NCBI GenBank assembly: GCA_966211455.1
Contig: CBIHNI010000008.1
Location: forward strand, 124,001 to 188,000
Direction of reading: 5' to 3'
DNA from: 21-14-0-10-47-8 sp966211455
GTDB taxonomy: Bacteria; Bdellovibrionota; Bdellovibrionia; Bdellovibrionales; Bdellovibrionaceae
Length of the DNA stretch: 64,000 nucleotides
In this document: piece after piece, positions 32,876 through 41,942 of the stretch
Layout: each line of letters starts with the position of its first letter
Numbering within the stretch: position 1 is the stretch's first letter
Notes under the pieces: model-generated
Told to the model about the DNA's origin: nothing
The model's database searches: none
Seen by the model: only the letters and a program-made list of their open reading frames with translations
Made by a program: the position numbers and the translations under genes

Positions 32876-33517
32876 TCAATGCGAATGCGATTTTTCCGGC
32901 ATCAGGTCATAGGCCATCATATGGCTTCTGAGGTCTTGACGCGTTTGTAGAATCTGTCGGCCCAGATCTTCGAGGGCGCCTTGAATCCTGAACCACTCTT
33001 CTTCAAGCCCCTCTTGGCTGAGTCCCGTCAGCTGGGTGTAATAGTTCGTGTAGGCCTTTCGATACCAACCTCGGAATAAAGTCATGACCAGCTCAGAGCC
33101 TCCGACGGCCACGGCCCCTGCGGCTGTGGCTCCCAGCAAAGGTCCAATAAAGCAGCCGCAACCACAAGCGTCCTGTCCCAGTTCTCTAAGAGTGAAATAG
33201 AAAGCCGTGCTGAAGACTCCGAAATCGATTAGGTACCGGACGGGGAGGTCTGGTGACATAAAGAACTCGATGACCGCAGAAGTCCCGGTTTTAACGGCGT
33301 ATCGCTTCAGCACCACTTTCTTGAATTGCCATTCGGTATACTCGTTCTCGAGACCTTTCAATTTTTGGGTCAGAAAAAGCTCGCGGGCCTTGCGCACCGT
33401 CAGCTCTTTTTCCGTCGGTGCCATCGGCTCGGTCGGCACTGTCTGAGCCATAGTGGAAAAACCGATTAAGAAACTGAATGAGATCAAAATGATTTTTTGA
33501 AAGATTGCATTTTTCAT
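32876..33517 (-). CDS. Secreted/membrane hypothetical protein, third gene of a paralogue operon
   Basis: 213 residues with signal peptide or membrane anchor (about 8-24). A CGCGC-like cluster (DACGCGCFIGPLLGATAAGAV) opens a hydrophobic segment near 118-135. The N-terminal block ELFLTQKLKGLENEYTEWQFKKVVLKRY and the C-terminal YRKAYTNYYTQLTGLSQEGLEEEWF match blocks in the 33514 product, so the two are paralogues. ATGA overlap with 33514. Function unknown. Confidence 0.72.
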   Translation of the reverse strand: MKNAIFQKIILISFSFLIGFSTMAQTVPTEPMAPTEKELTVRKARELFLTQKLKGLENEYTEWQFKKVVLKRYAVKTGTSAVIEFFMSPDLPVRYLIDFGVFSTAFYFTLRELGQDACGCGCFIGPLLGATAAGAVAVGGSELVMTLFRGWYRKAYTNYYTQLTGLSQEGLEEEWFRIQGALEDLGRQILQTRQDLRSHMMAYDLMPEKSHSH

Positions 33518-34113
33518 TTATAAGATCCTTTTAACTGTTCCAGTTCTGCGGTCGCGACGTCGATCTGACCTGAAACCTCTTCAAGCATTTGGGAATTTTC
33601 TAGGAACATGCTTTCAAGTTTTTCCGGCGAGGCCCCTTTCACTTCGTCATAGAATTTCGAGTAGTTGATATTGTAGAGGAACCAAATCAATCGCAGCAAA
33701 GCTTCAGTTCCAATCGCCGAAACCGCCGTCATGCCGACCCCAAACTTGATGGATTCCTTGCGAACACGCAGCTGATAGTGTTCTTCGCTTTCATACCTCG
33801 ATCTAAAGACCTTAGGATCCATTTCTTTCTTGTAGTTTAGTTTTCCTGCCAAAGCTCCCGCGATCGGCGCCGTTGCCATGGTGATTTCTTCGGCGTTATT
33901 CAGAATCAAGTTCAGCCCGATATCTTCGCCGTAGCGAAGCATGATGGTTTGTTTGAACTCATAGTCCTTCTTCGTTGCTTCTAGATTCTGAAGCGTTTTT
34001 TGCAGAAAGAGAATGCGCTGTCCTTTTGCGACCGAAGCTTGTTGGGCCGTGGCAGTCAGGCTGTTTCCAAGCACGAGCAAAGAGACAAGTAAGAATTGAA
34101 CGGTTTTTTTCAT
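33514..34113 (-). CDS. Secreted hypothetical protein, second gene of a paralogue operon
   Basis: 199 residues. Signal peptide about 1-23 (FLLVSLLVLGNSLTATA). It shares RILFLQKTLQNLEATKKDYEFKQTIMLRY and LYNINYSKFYDEVKGASPEKLESMF with the next gene. A central hydrophobic stretch (KFGVGMTAVSAIGTEALLRLIWF) may be membrane-embedded. ATGA overlaps join all three genes. Confidence 0.72.
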   Translation of the reverse strand: MKKTVQFLLVSLLVLGNSLTATAQQASVAKGQRILFLQKTLQNLEATKKDYEFKQTIMLRYGEDIGLNLILNNAEEITMATAPIAGALAGKLNYKKEMDPKVFRSRYESEEHYQLRVRKESIKFGVGMTAVSAIGTEALLRLIWFLYNINYSKFYDEVKGASPEKLESMFLENSQMLEEVSGQIDVATAELEQLKGSYK

Positions 34114-34937
34114 GACTGAACTCCTTTAAGGATTTTTTCGGTTTCGATTTTAATATCTGAAAGCTTCTTCTTAAGTTCGGTGTCGTTGGCTTGGTCCGTC
34201 TGCAAGCGATCGATCGCTGAAATGACGGTGGTCGCCATTTCTTTGATTTCTGAAGCCTGTTTGGCGTCTCGGCTTTTTTGTTGTTGAAGCGCTTCTTCTT
34301 TCAGAATCGCAAACATTTCGTGAATGCTTGTCAAACGGCTATCGCTGAAGCTTTGCTCGGTCTGAGAGTCCTCTTGTTGTTGCTTGTCTTCGGACCATGC
34401 CGAATAGATCTCTGGCAGAACAATCATGCTGACGGCTGCGGCCAGGGCAAACTTCTTATTTGTAAAACGGGTGACCAATGGCCACACCCTCGAAAAAATT
34501 TTCGGCATCAGACGGAAAAGCGTATAATAAGTCACGATTCCACCGGCGACGCCACCCGTGATCGTTCCGATCTCGTCTAAGATCAGCAGTTTCCACACCA
34601 TGACATTCTTTTCTGTCTGGTTGTTGCCGTAGCAATCGGTCAGTGCTTGGTGAAACCCATCGGTTCTCATCAGGCGTTTCAATCCGCCGCTAAGACCACG
34701 GTTGTGGTAATAGTTTTGGGCCGGTTTGAAATTGAACATACCGGCATGCAAGACGGTTTCGGCGGCCGAAGCCATGGATTGCTCGTACAGGCTGCCAAGA
34801 CTTTTATTGTCTTTTGAGCAGATCCCTTTGGTTAAAGAGTAACCCCATTGCTCGATCATTTCGGCGCGATTTGCGGTGGTCGCATGCGTTTGACCGGCGA
34901 TCAACGTGGCGATGAAAAACAAGAAAAGATGTTTCAT
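34110..34937 (-). CDS. Secreted hypothetical protein with two membrane segments
   Basis: 275 residues. Signal peptide about 1-19 (LFLFFIATLIAGQTHA). Hydrophobic segments near 126-146 (TITGGVAGGIVTYYTLFRL) and 165-182 (FALAAAVSMIVLPEIY). The C-terminal 90 residues form a helical coiled coil (ILKEEALQQQKSRDAKQASEIKEM...). It is the first gene of the three-gene operon and probably acts in the envelope. ATG 34937 is chosen over an upstream start for the signal peptide. Confidence 0.72.
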   Translation of the reverse strand: MKHLFLFFIATLIAGQTHATTANRAEMIEQWGYSLTKGICSKDNKSLGSLYEQSMASAAETVLHAGMFNFKPAQNYYHNRGLSGGLKRLMRTDGFHQALTDCYGNNQTEKNVMVWKLLILDEIGTITGGVAGGIVTYYTLFRLMPKIFSRVWPLVTRFTNKKFALAAAVSMIVLPEIYSAWSEDKQQQEDSQTEQSFSDSRLTSIHEMFAILKEEALQQQKSRDAKQASEIKEMATTVISAIDRLQTDQANDTELKKKLSDIKIETEKILKGVQS

Positions 34938-35105
34938 GCCCTGCAAGTTAACAAACGGGAGATGGAACAATTTTTCTTTTTTGGAAGAAAAGGTCCGAAG
35001 TTTTTTCTTTCGCTGGTGCCCATTTTTCGATTTCGTCTAGAAGTTCGACAGGGGCGCTGCTACAGTTGGTTTCAGTCGAAAACCACTTTGGCGAAGGAGA
35101 GCTTT

Positions 35106-35459
35106 ATGGGTCGATATGTCGATGGATACGTGATTCCGATCAAAAAGAAAGATATCAAGGCTTATAAGAAAATGGCGAAGATGGGTTGCAAGTCTTGGAT
35201 GAAGCATGGGGCCTTGGATTATTACGAATGTATGGGTGACGATCTCGATACGCCTTACGGGATTCCGTTCAAGAAACTTTGCAAGCTGAAGGCAAATGAA
35301 ACCCTGATCTTTGCGTACATCGTGTACAAGTCAAAAGCGCACCGAAATGCTGTGAACAAAAAGGTTCACAAAGAGATGGAGCAGTATTCCGGGATGGAAA
35401 TGCCGTTCGATATGATGCGTTTTTCCGCAGGCGGATTCAAGGTTCTAGTCAACGCTTGA
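35106..35459 (+). CDS. DUF1428 family protein
   Basis: 117 residues. YVDGYVIPIKKKDIKAYKKMA at the start and MEMPFDMMRFSAGGFKVLV at the end match the DUF1428 (ferredoxin-like dimer) family. The function is unknown; genes of this family sit with other stress proteins. GAAGGAG precedes the ATG. Its end overlaps the DUF1398 gene by 11 bases. Confidence 0.93.
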   Translation: MGRYVDGYVIPIKKKDIKAYKKMAKMGCKSWMKHGALDYYECMGDDLDTPYGIPFKKLCKLKANETLIFAYIVYKSKAHRNAVNKKVHKEMEQYSGMEMPFDMMRFSAGGFKVLVNA

Positions 35460-35901
35460 TCTGTACATGCCTCGAAGAAGGATATCGCTTCACTTCGACA
35501 GCTGGATAGTCTTCCACGTACTTTTCCCCTTGGGCCCCAAAGTACACGACTTGACGGGCTGTAAAATCGACGTCGTATCCGATGCATCCCGCTTTCCAGG
35601 CAGACTGTAAAAATTCGGGGAACGTACTTTGACCGGCCTGATCCGTGCGAAGAGCGCGAATCAAAGCGTCTGGATCGAAGCGTGCAATATCGTGCACGCC
35701 GGAAACCAAGGGTGCGCCTTGCTGAACGACGTTTCCCTCTTGCATCACATAAACTGCTTGGCAGCCCGGCAAAGACCAGTGATTGGTTTTGACGCCGGCT
35801 TGACGAAGAACTTCGGCTAGAACGGGAAACCCGCCGACCTTCGGACGAATGGACATTGCGTATTTTTGCGCTTCAATCAGTGTATCTAAGGCTTGGCTCA
35901 T
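35449..35901 (-). CDS. DUF1398 family protein
   Basis: 150 residues. LIRALRTDQAGQSTFPEFLQSAWKAGCIGYDVDF and the end VEDYPAVEV are the hallmarks of DUF1398. Function unknown. It is 14 bases downstream of the MarR gene in the same direction and may be its target. Confidence 0.9.
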   Translation of the reverse strand: MSQALDTLIEAQKYAMSIRPKVGGFPVLAEVLRQAGVKTNHWSLPGCQAVYVMQEGNVVQQGAPLVSGVHDIARFDPDALIRALRTDQAGQSTFPEFLQSAWKAGCIGYDVDFTARQVVYFGAQGEKYVEDYPAVEVKRYPSSRHVQIKR

Positions 35902-35915
35902 TTCGGTTCTCCTCT

Positions 35916-36395
35916 TTATTCCATAGGCACGGTTTTGACTTCGTGCTCGCGGGCCAGTTTCTTTAAAATTTCAAGCAGGTCGCTTCGCTCTTTGCGATTT
36001 AAAACGGAGAAAAAAGTTTCATCATTTGCGTCGGCCAAGGAAGCAAGCTTTGGCACAAGTTGTATTGCTTTTTCGCTCAATTCGATTTCTTGCCAACGGC
36101 GATCGTCCGATGATTCTTTGCGATGAACCAATTTTTTGTCGATCAAGCGGCTCATCAATTTTGAGATCGCTCCACGGGTCAGTCCGGTCACTTCGGCAAT
36201 ATGACTAGGCGAGGTCACACCGTCTTTTTTGTACATTTCACGCAGGATCACCCACTCGGCGACGGTTACACCTGTGGCTTCAAGTTTCCCGGCAAAAGAA
36301 TAGGAAACTTCGTTTGAAATCATGCGCATCCAATAACCGATATGGTCAAAGAGCTCGCTGACATTCCTTTTCTTAGGTTGACTCATAAAGTTCAT
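35916..36395 (-). CDS. MarR-family regulator
   Basis: 159 residues. The winged helix (GVTSPSHIAEVTGLTRGAISKLMSRLIDKKLVHRKESSDDRRWQEIELSEKA) carries the DxR wing of MarR proteins. It is divergent from the methyltransferase at 36509, and an inverted repeat lies 2 bases upstream of its start. It probably controls itself, DUF1398 and maybe the methyltransferase. Confidence 0.93.
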   Translation of the reverse strand: MNFMSQPKKRNVSELFDHIGYWMRMISNEVSYSFAGKLEATGVTVAEWVILREMYKKDGVTSPSHIAEVTGLTRGAISKLMSRLIDKKLVHRKESSDDRRWQEIELSEKAIQLVPKLASLADANDETFFSVLNRKERSDLLEILKKLAREHEVKTVPME

Positions 36396-36397
36396 GA

Positions 36398-36415
36398 TAG
36401 TTTACAAGGAAACTA
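36398..36415. promoter_or_regulatory. MarR operator candidate
   Basis: TAGTTT-ACAAGG-AAACTA inverted repeat, directly before the MarR start codon and 93 bp before the methyltransferase ATG. The spacing of half sites fits MarR dimers. Confidence 0.6.
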
Positions 36416-36508
36416 ATTGCAAGAAAAATGGCATTCTGCGGCTCCAAATGAGATTGCAAACGGCGCAAAGCCTTTCGATACTGAAGAAGTTTCAAGAGGA
36501 CCAAAATT

Positions 36509-37204
36509 ATGAGCAATGCCAACTTTGTCGAATTTTTTGATAAGACGCCGCCAGAGGCCTACGACGAACGCAATCAAAAGATGGCCGCCATCAGTCAGAA
36601 TATGCATTTTTTGACCAAGCTGGTTTTGCAGGATCTGCCGGCCAATGCAAAAATTCTTTGCGTCGGGGTGGGTACGGGCGCTGAAATTTTGGCGTTGGCC
36701 AAAGCTTTTCCGGGATGGACGTTTCAAGGATTGGACCCTTCGGCCAATATGCTGGAGGGCTGCCGCCGCAGTTTGGACAAAGAAGGCCTCAAAGATCGGT
36801 GTCAGCTGTTTCATGGATACCTTTCGGATTTTTCTTCCACGGAAAAGTACGACGCCGTTCTTTGTTTTCTGGTGATGCATTTTATAAAAGACATAAAGGT
36901 GCGGGCCGAAACGTTTGCCGGAATGGCGCAACGTCTGAAGCCGGGCGGGTATTTGGTTTCAGCAGAGATCAGTTTCGATGTGAATTCGAGTCAGTTCCCG
37001 GAATTTGTCAAAAAGTGGAAAAACCTACATCAGCTGTCCGGCGCGACACCCGAATCTCTTGGTCAGATTCCGAACCAGCTTCGCGAACAGCTGGGGGTCA
37101 TCGCTCCTGAAGAAACGGAAAGATTGATCAAACAGGCGGGACTGGCAATGCCGATCCAGTTTTTTCAATCGCTGATGATCAGGGCCTGGTACGCGCGCAA
37201 ATAA
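36509..37204 (+). CDS. Class I SAM-dependent methyltransferase
   Basis: 231 residues. Motif I ILCVGVGTGAEILALAKAFP (GxGxG), then FQGLDPSANML, YDAVLCFLVMHFI (motif II) and RLKPGGYLVSAE. The substrate is unknown. It is divergent from the MarR gene. AAGAGGA precedes the ATG. Confidence 0.92.
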   Translation: MSNANFVEFFDKTPPEAYDERNQKMAAISQNMHFLTKLVLQDLPANAKILCVGVGTGAEILALAKAFPGWTFQGLDPSANMLEGCRRSLDKEGLKDRCQLFHGYLSDFSSTEKYDAVLCFLVMHFIKDIKVRAETFAGMAQRLKPGGYLVSAEISFDVNSSQFPEFVKKWKNLHQLSGATPESLGQIPNQLREQLGVIAPEETERLIKQAGLAMPIQFFQSLMIRAWYARK

Positions 37205-37304
37205 AGCGGGCCTAAGGGAAAATACGGATCAAAGTCGGGAGTCTGACGCCGGTCGTACGAGGACTGGTCTTTTCAGCCGTGGCCCTGACTTCTAGAATGA
37301 AACA

Positions 37305-38648
37305 ATGAGAAACATTCAGAAATCCGTCCTTTTCTTTTTCGTCGGCCTTTCATTGTCATGTCAATCAACAAAGCTGGTTGATACAGTGGCTTCAACGGAT
37401 CGGGACGTCGCCGGTGTGGTCGTGAAATATGACATCAAGGTGGCTCCGGATCGCAAAGAAGCGAAAAAGTACTTTAAAGCCGTGCGACCCGAAGAGCGCG
37501 TCGATGCCTTGCGGAAAGCCGAAGTTTTTTTGCCGGGCTGGAATGCAGAGGATGTTCGAAATATTGATCTGGTCGAAAAGTATCTGAAAAAGAATTGCGA
37601 TCGCAATTTCCAATATCGAAATGGAGGCCAGATCGAATGGCCTTCGATCACCTGTCAGTATCGGGCAGACGATTCGAATAATCGCACTTTGGGTGGAGGA
37701 TCGCCAAAATTTCTTTGCGATGTTCCCGATGCCAAAGAAGAAAAGGGATATTCAACAAAGCAGATCAAGTACTCGGCACGAAAAGGATCGGGCGTCAGCG
37801 GTGAAGTCAGTGAAGTGCTGGCGGCCACGCATTTGGCGCTGCTGATGGGATTTCCGGCCAATTACTATTGCCCAGTGAAAGTGACCTGTGAAGGATGCCC
37901 ATCGGCTGATCCATGGGACGACAAACACGCCTCAAAGTCGCCTTCAAAGAAAAAATATCAGTTCGATTTGGCGATGATCGAAGAAAACTTTTATGCACCG
38001 ACGATTTCCGAATTCAAGTCAGGAGACTTGGCGCCAAGAGGTTTCGCATGGGACGAGACAAGATTGGTGAATGTGATCGATCCGGTCATGGCGCGGCGAC
38101 AGTTGGTCGAGCGTGAAGCGCTGATTTTATGGGGACATTTTATTCATGCGACGGATGCAAATGACACCAATCATCGCTTGATTTGCACCGACTGGGAAAA
38201 GGCGGCCACCGGATTTAAATGCAAATCTTCGATGATTTTCATGAACGATTACGGACACGCCTTTAATCACATGGATACCGAAAATCGTTATGACTTGGAT
38301 GATTGGAGCAAAGGTCCCGTTCTGAAAAGCAGCAAGGGATCGTCGCAAGAATGCCGAGGCATCGTCACTAAGAGCGACAAGAAAGGAATCATGTCTCGCA
38401 AATCCACGAACGGTCTTTACCTAGATGCGAGCATCAGCGAAGAAGCGCGGGCGCTTTTGCTGGCCCGTTTGAAGGCGATCACCGACGATCAGTGGGCAAC
38501 GGCTTATAAAATCGCCATGCGTGACAAGTCCGACGCCAACGGTTTGAACCGATGGATGAGCAATGTTTATTCGAAAATCGGTGAGCTTGAAAAAGCTCGT
38601 TGCAGTTCGATTGATACAGGATTGACTGTGCTTGGGAAAAGCCAATAA
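37305..38648 (+). CDS. Large lipoprotein of unknown function
   Basis: 447 residues. The signal peptide ends in the lipobox LSLS-C (C19), so it is lipid-anchored. It is rich in Cys (NCDRNFQYR, TCQYR, YYCPVKVTCEGC), suggesting disulfides. The stretch HATDANDTNHRLICTDWEK and NDYGHAFNHMDTENRYDLDDW resembles the catalytic-loop area of kinase-like phosphotransferases, but this is only by eye. Family unknown. Confidence 0.72.
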   Translation: MRNIQKSVLFFFVGLSLSCQSTKLVDTVASTDRDVAGVVVKYDIKVAPDRKEAKKYFKAVRPEERVDALRKAEVFLPGWNAEDVRNIDLVEKYLKKNCDRNFQYRNGGQIEWPSITCQYRADDSNNRTLGGGSPKFLCDVPDAKEEKGYSTKQIKYSARKGSGVSGEVSEVLAATHLALLMGFPANYYCPVKVTCEGCPSADPWDDKHASKSPSKKKYQFDLAMIEENFYAPTISEFKSGDLAPRGFAWDETRLVNVIDPVMARRQLVEREALILWGHFIHATDANDTNHRLICTDWEKAATGFKCKSSMIFMNDYGHAFNHMDTENRYDLDDWSKGPVLKSSKGSSQECRGIVTKSDKKGIMSRKSTNGLYLDASISEEARALLLARLKAITDDQWATAYKIAMRDKSDANGLNRWMSNVYSKIGELEKARCSSIDTGLTVLGKSQ

Positions 38649-38685
38649 TCCGGATGTATAAATCTTTGGCCAAGGATTTGTAACC

Positions 38686-39240
38686 ATGGCATCCGCGTTT
38701 TCCCATATTGCGATTCCGATAGGACTTCGTCTCGCTGCCGGCTCCAAGAAAATTTCCTGGCGCTTGCTGCTGGTTGGATTGTTTTTGTCGGTGGCGCCGG
38801 ATTTGGATGCGATTGCATTTTATTTCGGTATTCCTTACGAATCCCAGTGGGGACATCGGGGTTTCACGCACTCGATTTTATTTGCGGCTTGTTTTGCATG
38901 GCTGCCGATGTTTTTTCACCGATATCTTAAATCCAGTCGGGTCGTGGTCTATTTGCTTTCGTTTGTATCAATGCTTTCACATGGAATCTTGGATGCCATG
39001 ACCACGGGTGGATTGGGTGTTGCGTTTGTATGGCCCTTTAATGACGAGCGATACTTTTTCCCCTGGAGGGTGATTGAGGTTTCCCCCATCAGTGTGAACC
39101 GCTTTTTCACCGAGCGTGGCATATCGGTGATCATGTCAGAAGTGGGATATATTTGGATTCCGACCCTGGCAATTGCCGTTCTGTTCTTCGGGGTGCGACT
39201 GCTACGGGATAAACGAAAGAACCAAGTACGACAGCAATAG
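38686..39240 (+). CDS. YdjM-like membrane metal-dependent hydrolase
   Basis: 184 residues, four or five membrane segments. HIAIPIG, WGHRGFTHSILF and SHGILDAMTTGG carry the His/Asp residues typical of the YdjM family, which are LexA-regulated in enterics; no LexA box was seen here. It overlaps the antiporter gene by 39 bases end-to-end. Confidence 0.85.
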   Translation: MASAFSHIAIPIGLRLAAGSKKISWRLLLVGLFLSVAPDLDAIAFYFGIPYESQWGHRGFTHSILFAACFAWLPMFFHRYLKSSRVVVYLLSFVSMLSHGILDAMTTGGLGVAFVWPFNDERYFFPWRVIEVSPISVNRFFTERGISVIMSEVGYIWIPTLAIAVLFFGVRLLRDKRKNQVRQQ

Positions 39241-40296
39241 CACCAGGTGAATCGAGCCTTGCAAAGCCGTGGTGCGGCCGGTTCCCAATGTCAGACCACC
39301 GGTAATAAAAGTGATTAGCAAAAAAGCGATCCCTTTAGGATCCAAGCCCAAAACCAAATTTCGGTCTGTGACGATCGAAAAGAAGCTGACCGCCGGAATG
39401 GTCAGCGCAATGCTGGCCGCGCCCGATCCCAGGGCCAGATTCAAACTGGTTTGCAATTGATTGTTTCTGGCTGCTTGAATGGCTGCCCACATTTCGGGAA
39501 GCAAAACCAAAAGTGCAATCACGATACCGACCACGCTGCGTGGGGCACCCATGGCTGCCACGCCAGCTTCGATAGTGGGGCTTAAAGATTTTGCCAGGCC
39601 AATCACCACACTGAGACTGACCAAGAGACAAATAAAGCTCAGGTAAGTTTGCTTGGCCGATGGTCGTTCATGTTGGTTTTCGCCTTGGCTCGAGGGTGCT
39701 TCAAAGTAATCGCGATGAGATTTGGTTTGAAAGAAAACCAACAAAATATAGATCGCAAGCGACGCCATCGAAGCGAAAATCAATTGTCCGTGGCTGTAAG
39801 TCGAGCCTTCGGTGGAGGTCGTATAGTTCGGAAGAACCAAAGTCAGCCCCGACAAAACCGCCAGCACCGAAAGCAGTGAGCTTGCACCCTGAACATGAAA
39901 TCCGAGCTCTTTGTAACGAAGACCGCCCAGCAAAAGGCAGATGCCGATGATCCCGTTGGTGACAATAATCACCGCCGAGAATACGGTATCGCGGGCGACG
40001 ACCGCCGACTCCGGAGTGTCGTTCGTCATCAGCGCAACGATCAATCCGACTTCGATCACGGTGACGGACAAGGCCAAGATCAAAGCTCCCAGTGATGCGC
40101 CCACACGATGAGCGATCACCTCGGCGTGATGGACAGCCAGCATGACGGACACGCCCAAAGCGGCAATCGCCAAAGCGACAACCCAACCCGAAGCGCCCAA
40201 CGCATAGACCACCGCCATCACGGCGGGCGAAAGGATCGACAAAATGTGAGTGGCATCAAAGATGTTTTTAGATTTAGTTTGGGATTTGGTCGTCAT
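39202..40296 (-). CDS. chaA: Ca2+(Na+)/H+ antiporter, ChaA-like
   Basis: 364 residues, about 10-11 membrane segments. The paired antiporter motifs have the acidic residues for cation binding: AVHHAEVIAHRVGASLGALILALSVTVIEVGLIV in the first half and VIALLVLLPEMWAAIQAARNNQLQTSLNLALGSGAA in the second. It would export calcium or sodium in exchange for protons. ATG 40296 is chosen (GGGGCC precedes it); 40335 is an alternative. Confidence 0.9.
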   Translation of the reverse strand: MTTKSQTKSKNIFDATHILSILSPAVMAVVYALGASGWVVALAIAALGVSVMLAVHHAEVIAHRVGASLGALILALSVTVIEVGLIVALMTNDTPESAVVARDTVFSAVIIVTNGIIGICLLLGGLRYKELGFHVQGASSLLSVLAVLSGLTLVLPNYTTSTEGSTYSHGQLIFASMASLAIYILLVFFQTKSHRDYFEAPSSQGENQHERPSAKQTYLSFICLLVSLSVVIGLAKSLSPTIEAGVAAMGAPRSVVGIVIALLVLLPEMWAAIQAARNNQLQTSLNLALGSGAASIALTIPAVSFFSIVTDRNLVLGLDPKGIAFLLITFITGGLTLGTGRTTALQGSIHLVLLLSYLVLSFIP

Positions 40297-40341
40297 CACG
40301 GCCCCAACATGACATAGAAGGGGCCGGATTTTCAAGGCGCA

Positions 40342-41775
40342 CTAGGACTTGAGGGTCTTGCTAATTTCCTTCGCCAGCTTTTCATAGTTTTCCCATGTGT
40401 CTTGCGTTTGTTTTTCATCGTCATTGCGGAAATGATTTTTCTTTCCGAAAGTTTTTTTAACCGCCTCCCGGAAACTGTTGGGATCTTGGTAAGGTTCAAA
40501 AGCACTGTAATAGTTCATCAGATCCTTGCGATCTTTTTCGGCCAGATCTTTTTCCCAAAGCAAGCGACCGCAAGTTTCATTGATAAATTGCAGGGGCGTT
40601 TTCATCCCTTGGCGATAAGGTTTGATCACGTCGTCGGTGAACTTTTTCGGATCCAGTTTGTTATTGAGGGCACACCAAACCGCAAAGAAGGCATCTTCAA
40701 CATAAACCAAAGGTTTTTCCGCTTCGTACTCGGCACTGGTCGTGATGATGTCGCGTTCTTCATTCAAGATCAAAATGACCCGGCTTAATTTGCCGTCTTC
40801 AAATGTCGTCAGCAAAGAGGCTTCAGGTGAAATCTCCATTTCAAAACTGGGATGTTTTTTATTTCCGCGATTTTCGGCTGTGACTTTTGGGTCGGCATCT
40901 TTCACATCTTGACCCCACTTCAAGCCATAGGGCATTGGCTGTTTGAAATCTTCGTTCAGCATAAAGCGTGTGATGTAAGTCACATAGATTCTGCCTTCTT
41001 TTTTGGTCGGCCACAAAGGACGGAACTTTGGATTGCAATCGCAAGAGATCTCGTCGATACCGATTTTTTCTCCGGAATCATTGCCATCGGTTTCGTCCGA
41101 AGGGTTGGTCGTGCGATTGGGTTTGAGCTTCAGCTCGGCATAGAATGCCATCGCCTCTGGCGAGTCGACGCGTTTTCCCAGCAGATAAATCATTTTATCA
41201 AAGACTGATAGTCCCGCGAATTTCGGATCGATTGCGACGGGCTCTTTGGTTTCTTTGGCTTTTTTTGCAGCCGATTTCTTTTCTTTTGGCTCGTCGTCCA
41301 TCAACCAGCCATAAAAATCGGCATGACGATCCTGGGCCGGATCGACGATCTCGGATCCAGTTTTTGGTTTTTTTAGCTTCTGCTCCTTTAAGAAATCCAG
41401 ATAGTCGGGATTTAAGGATTCCATCTCTTCGTCTTCGGGTGGTTCATGCAAAGCCGGATGCGCGGCAAAATCATATGGCAAAGCCAAAAGCCGCAGGAAG
41501 TCGTCGAAACTTTCCGCTAGCGCAAACGCTCCGCCTTCGGAATCTAAGAAGACAACAGGTTTCTCTTTAGCGCTTTTGGTCCAAATGGCAAACCACGAAC
41601 CATCGGGACCGCAGCCAAATAACTCGAGCGCGGCTTCGACTTTCTTTGTGTGAGCCGTTTTCTTTCCCAGCCATTTTTGAACGAGATCAGGAGAGGGTTC
41701 CACCAATCCAAATCCCAAATGAATCTCAGTTCCATGAGTTTTTGCCCATTTTTTAAATGCTGTCAGCGTCGCCAT
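40342..41775 (-). CDS. SUKH-like (SMI1/KNR4) domain protein
   Basis: 477 residues, soluble. The N-terminal 110 residues have the SUKH pattern (ALELFGCGPDGSWFAIWTK, PVVFLDSEGGAFALAESFDDFLRLLAL). A long charged linker follows, then a second folded part (about 200-477) with a CDCNPKFRPL motif and a helical end. SUKH proteins often neutralise toxins, but this one is longer and has no toxin next to it. It precedes the antiporter gene in the same direction. Confidence 0.7.
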   Translation of the reverse strand: MATLTAFKKWAKTHGTEIHLGFGLVEPSPDLVQKWLGKKTAHTKKVEAALELFGCGPDGSWFAIWTKSAKEKPVVFLDSEGGAFALAESFDDFLRLLALPYDFAAHPALHEPPEDEEMESLNPDYLDFLKEQKLKKPKTGSEIVDPAQDRHADFYGWLMDDEPKEKKSAAKKAKETKEPVAIDPKFAGLSVFDKMIYLLGKRVDSPEAMAFYAELKLKPNRTTNPSDETDGNDSGEKIGIDEISCDCNPKFRPLWPTKKEGRIYVTYITRFMLNEDFKQPMPYGLKWGQDVKDADPKVTAENRGNKKHPSFEMEISPEASLLTTFEDGKLSRVILILNEERDIITTSAEYEAEKPLVYVEDAFFAVWCALNNKLDPKKFTDDVIKPYRQGMKTPLQFINETCGRLLWEKDLAEKDRKDLMNYYSAFEPYQDPNSFREAVKKTFGKKNHFRNDDEKQTQDTWENYEKLAKEISKTLKS

Positions 41776-41942
41776 CCTTGTGCTCCTTGATCTGAAAATT
41801 TACGAAGGCTTAACTATTCTAGAAATGAAAATTTGTTGCGACAAGTGATCTTAGCATCCGAGTCATCTCCTTGAAGTCCGCGAACAAGACTTTTGTATGT
41901 ATCGCAGTGTTGTGCTGAAATGGCTCGGCACAGGAGAAGTGA

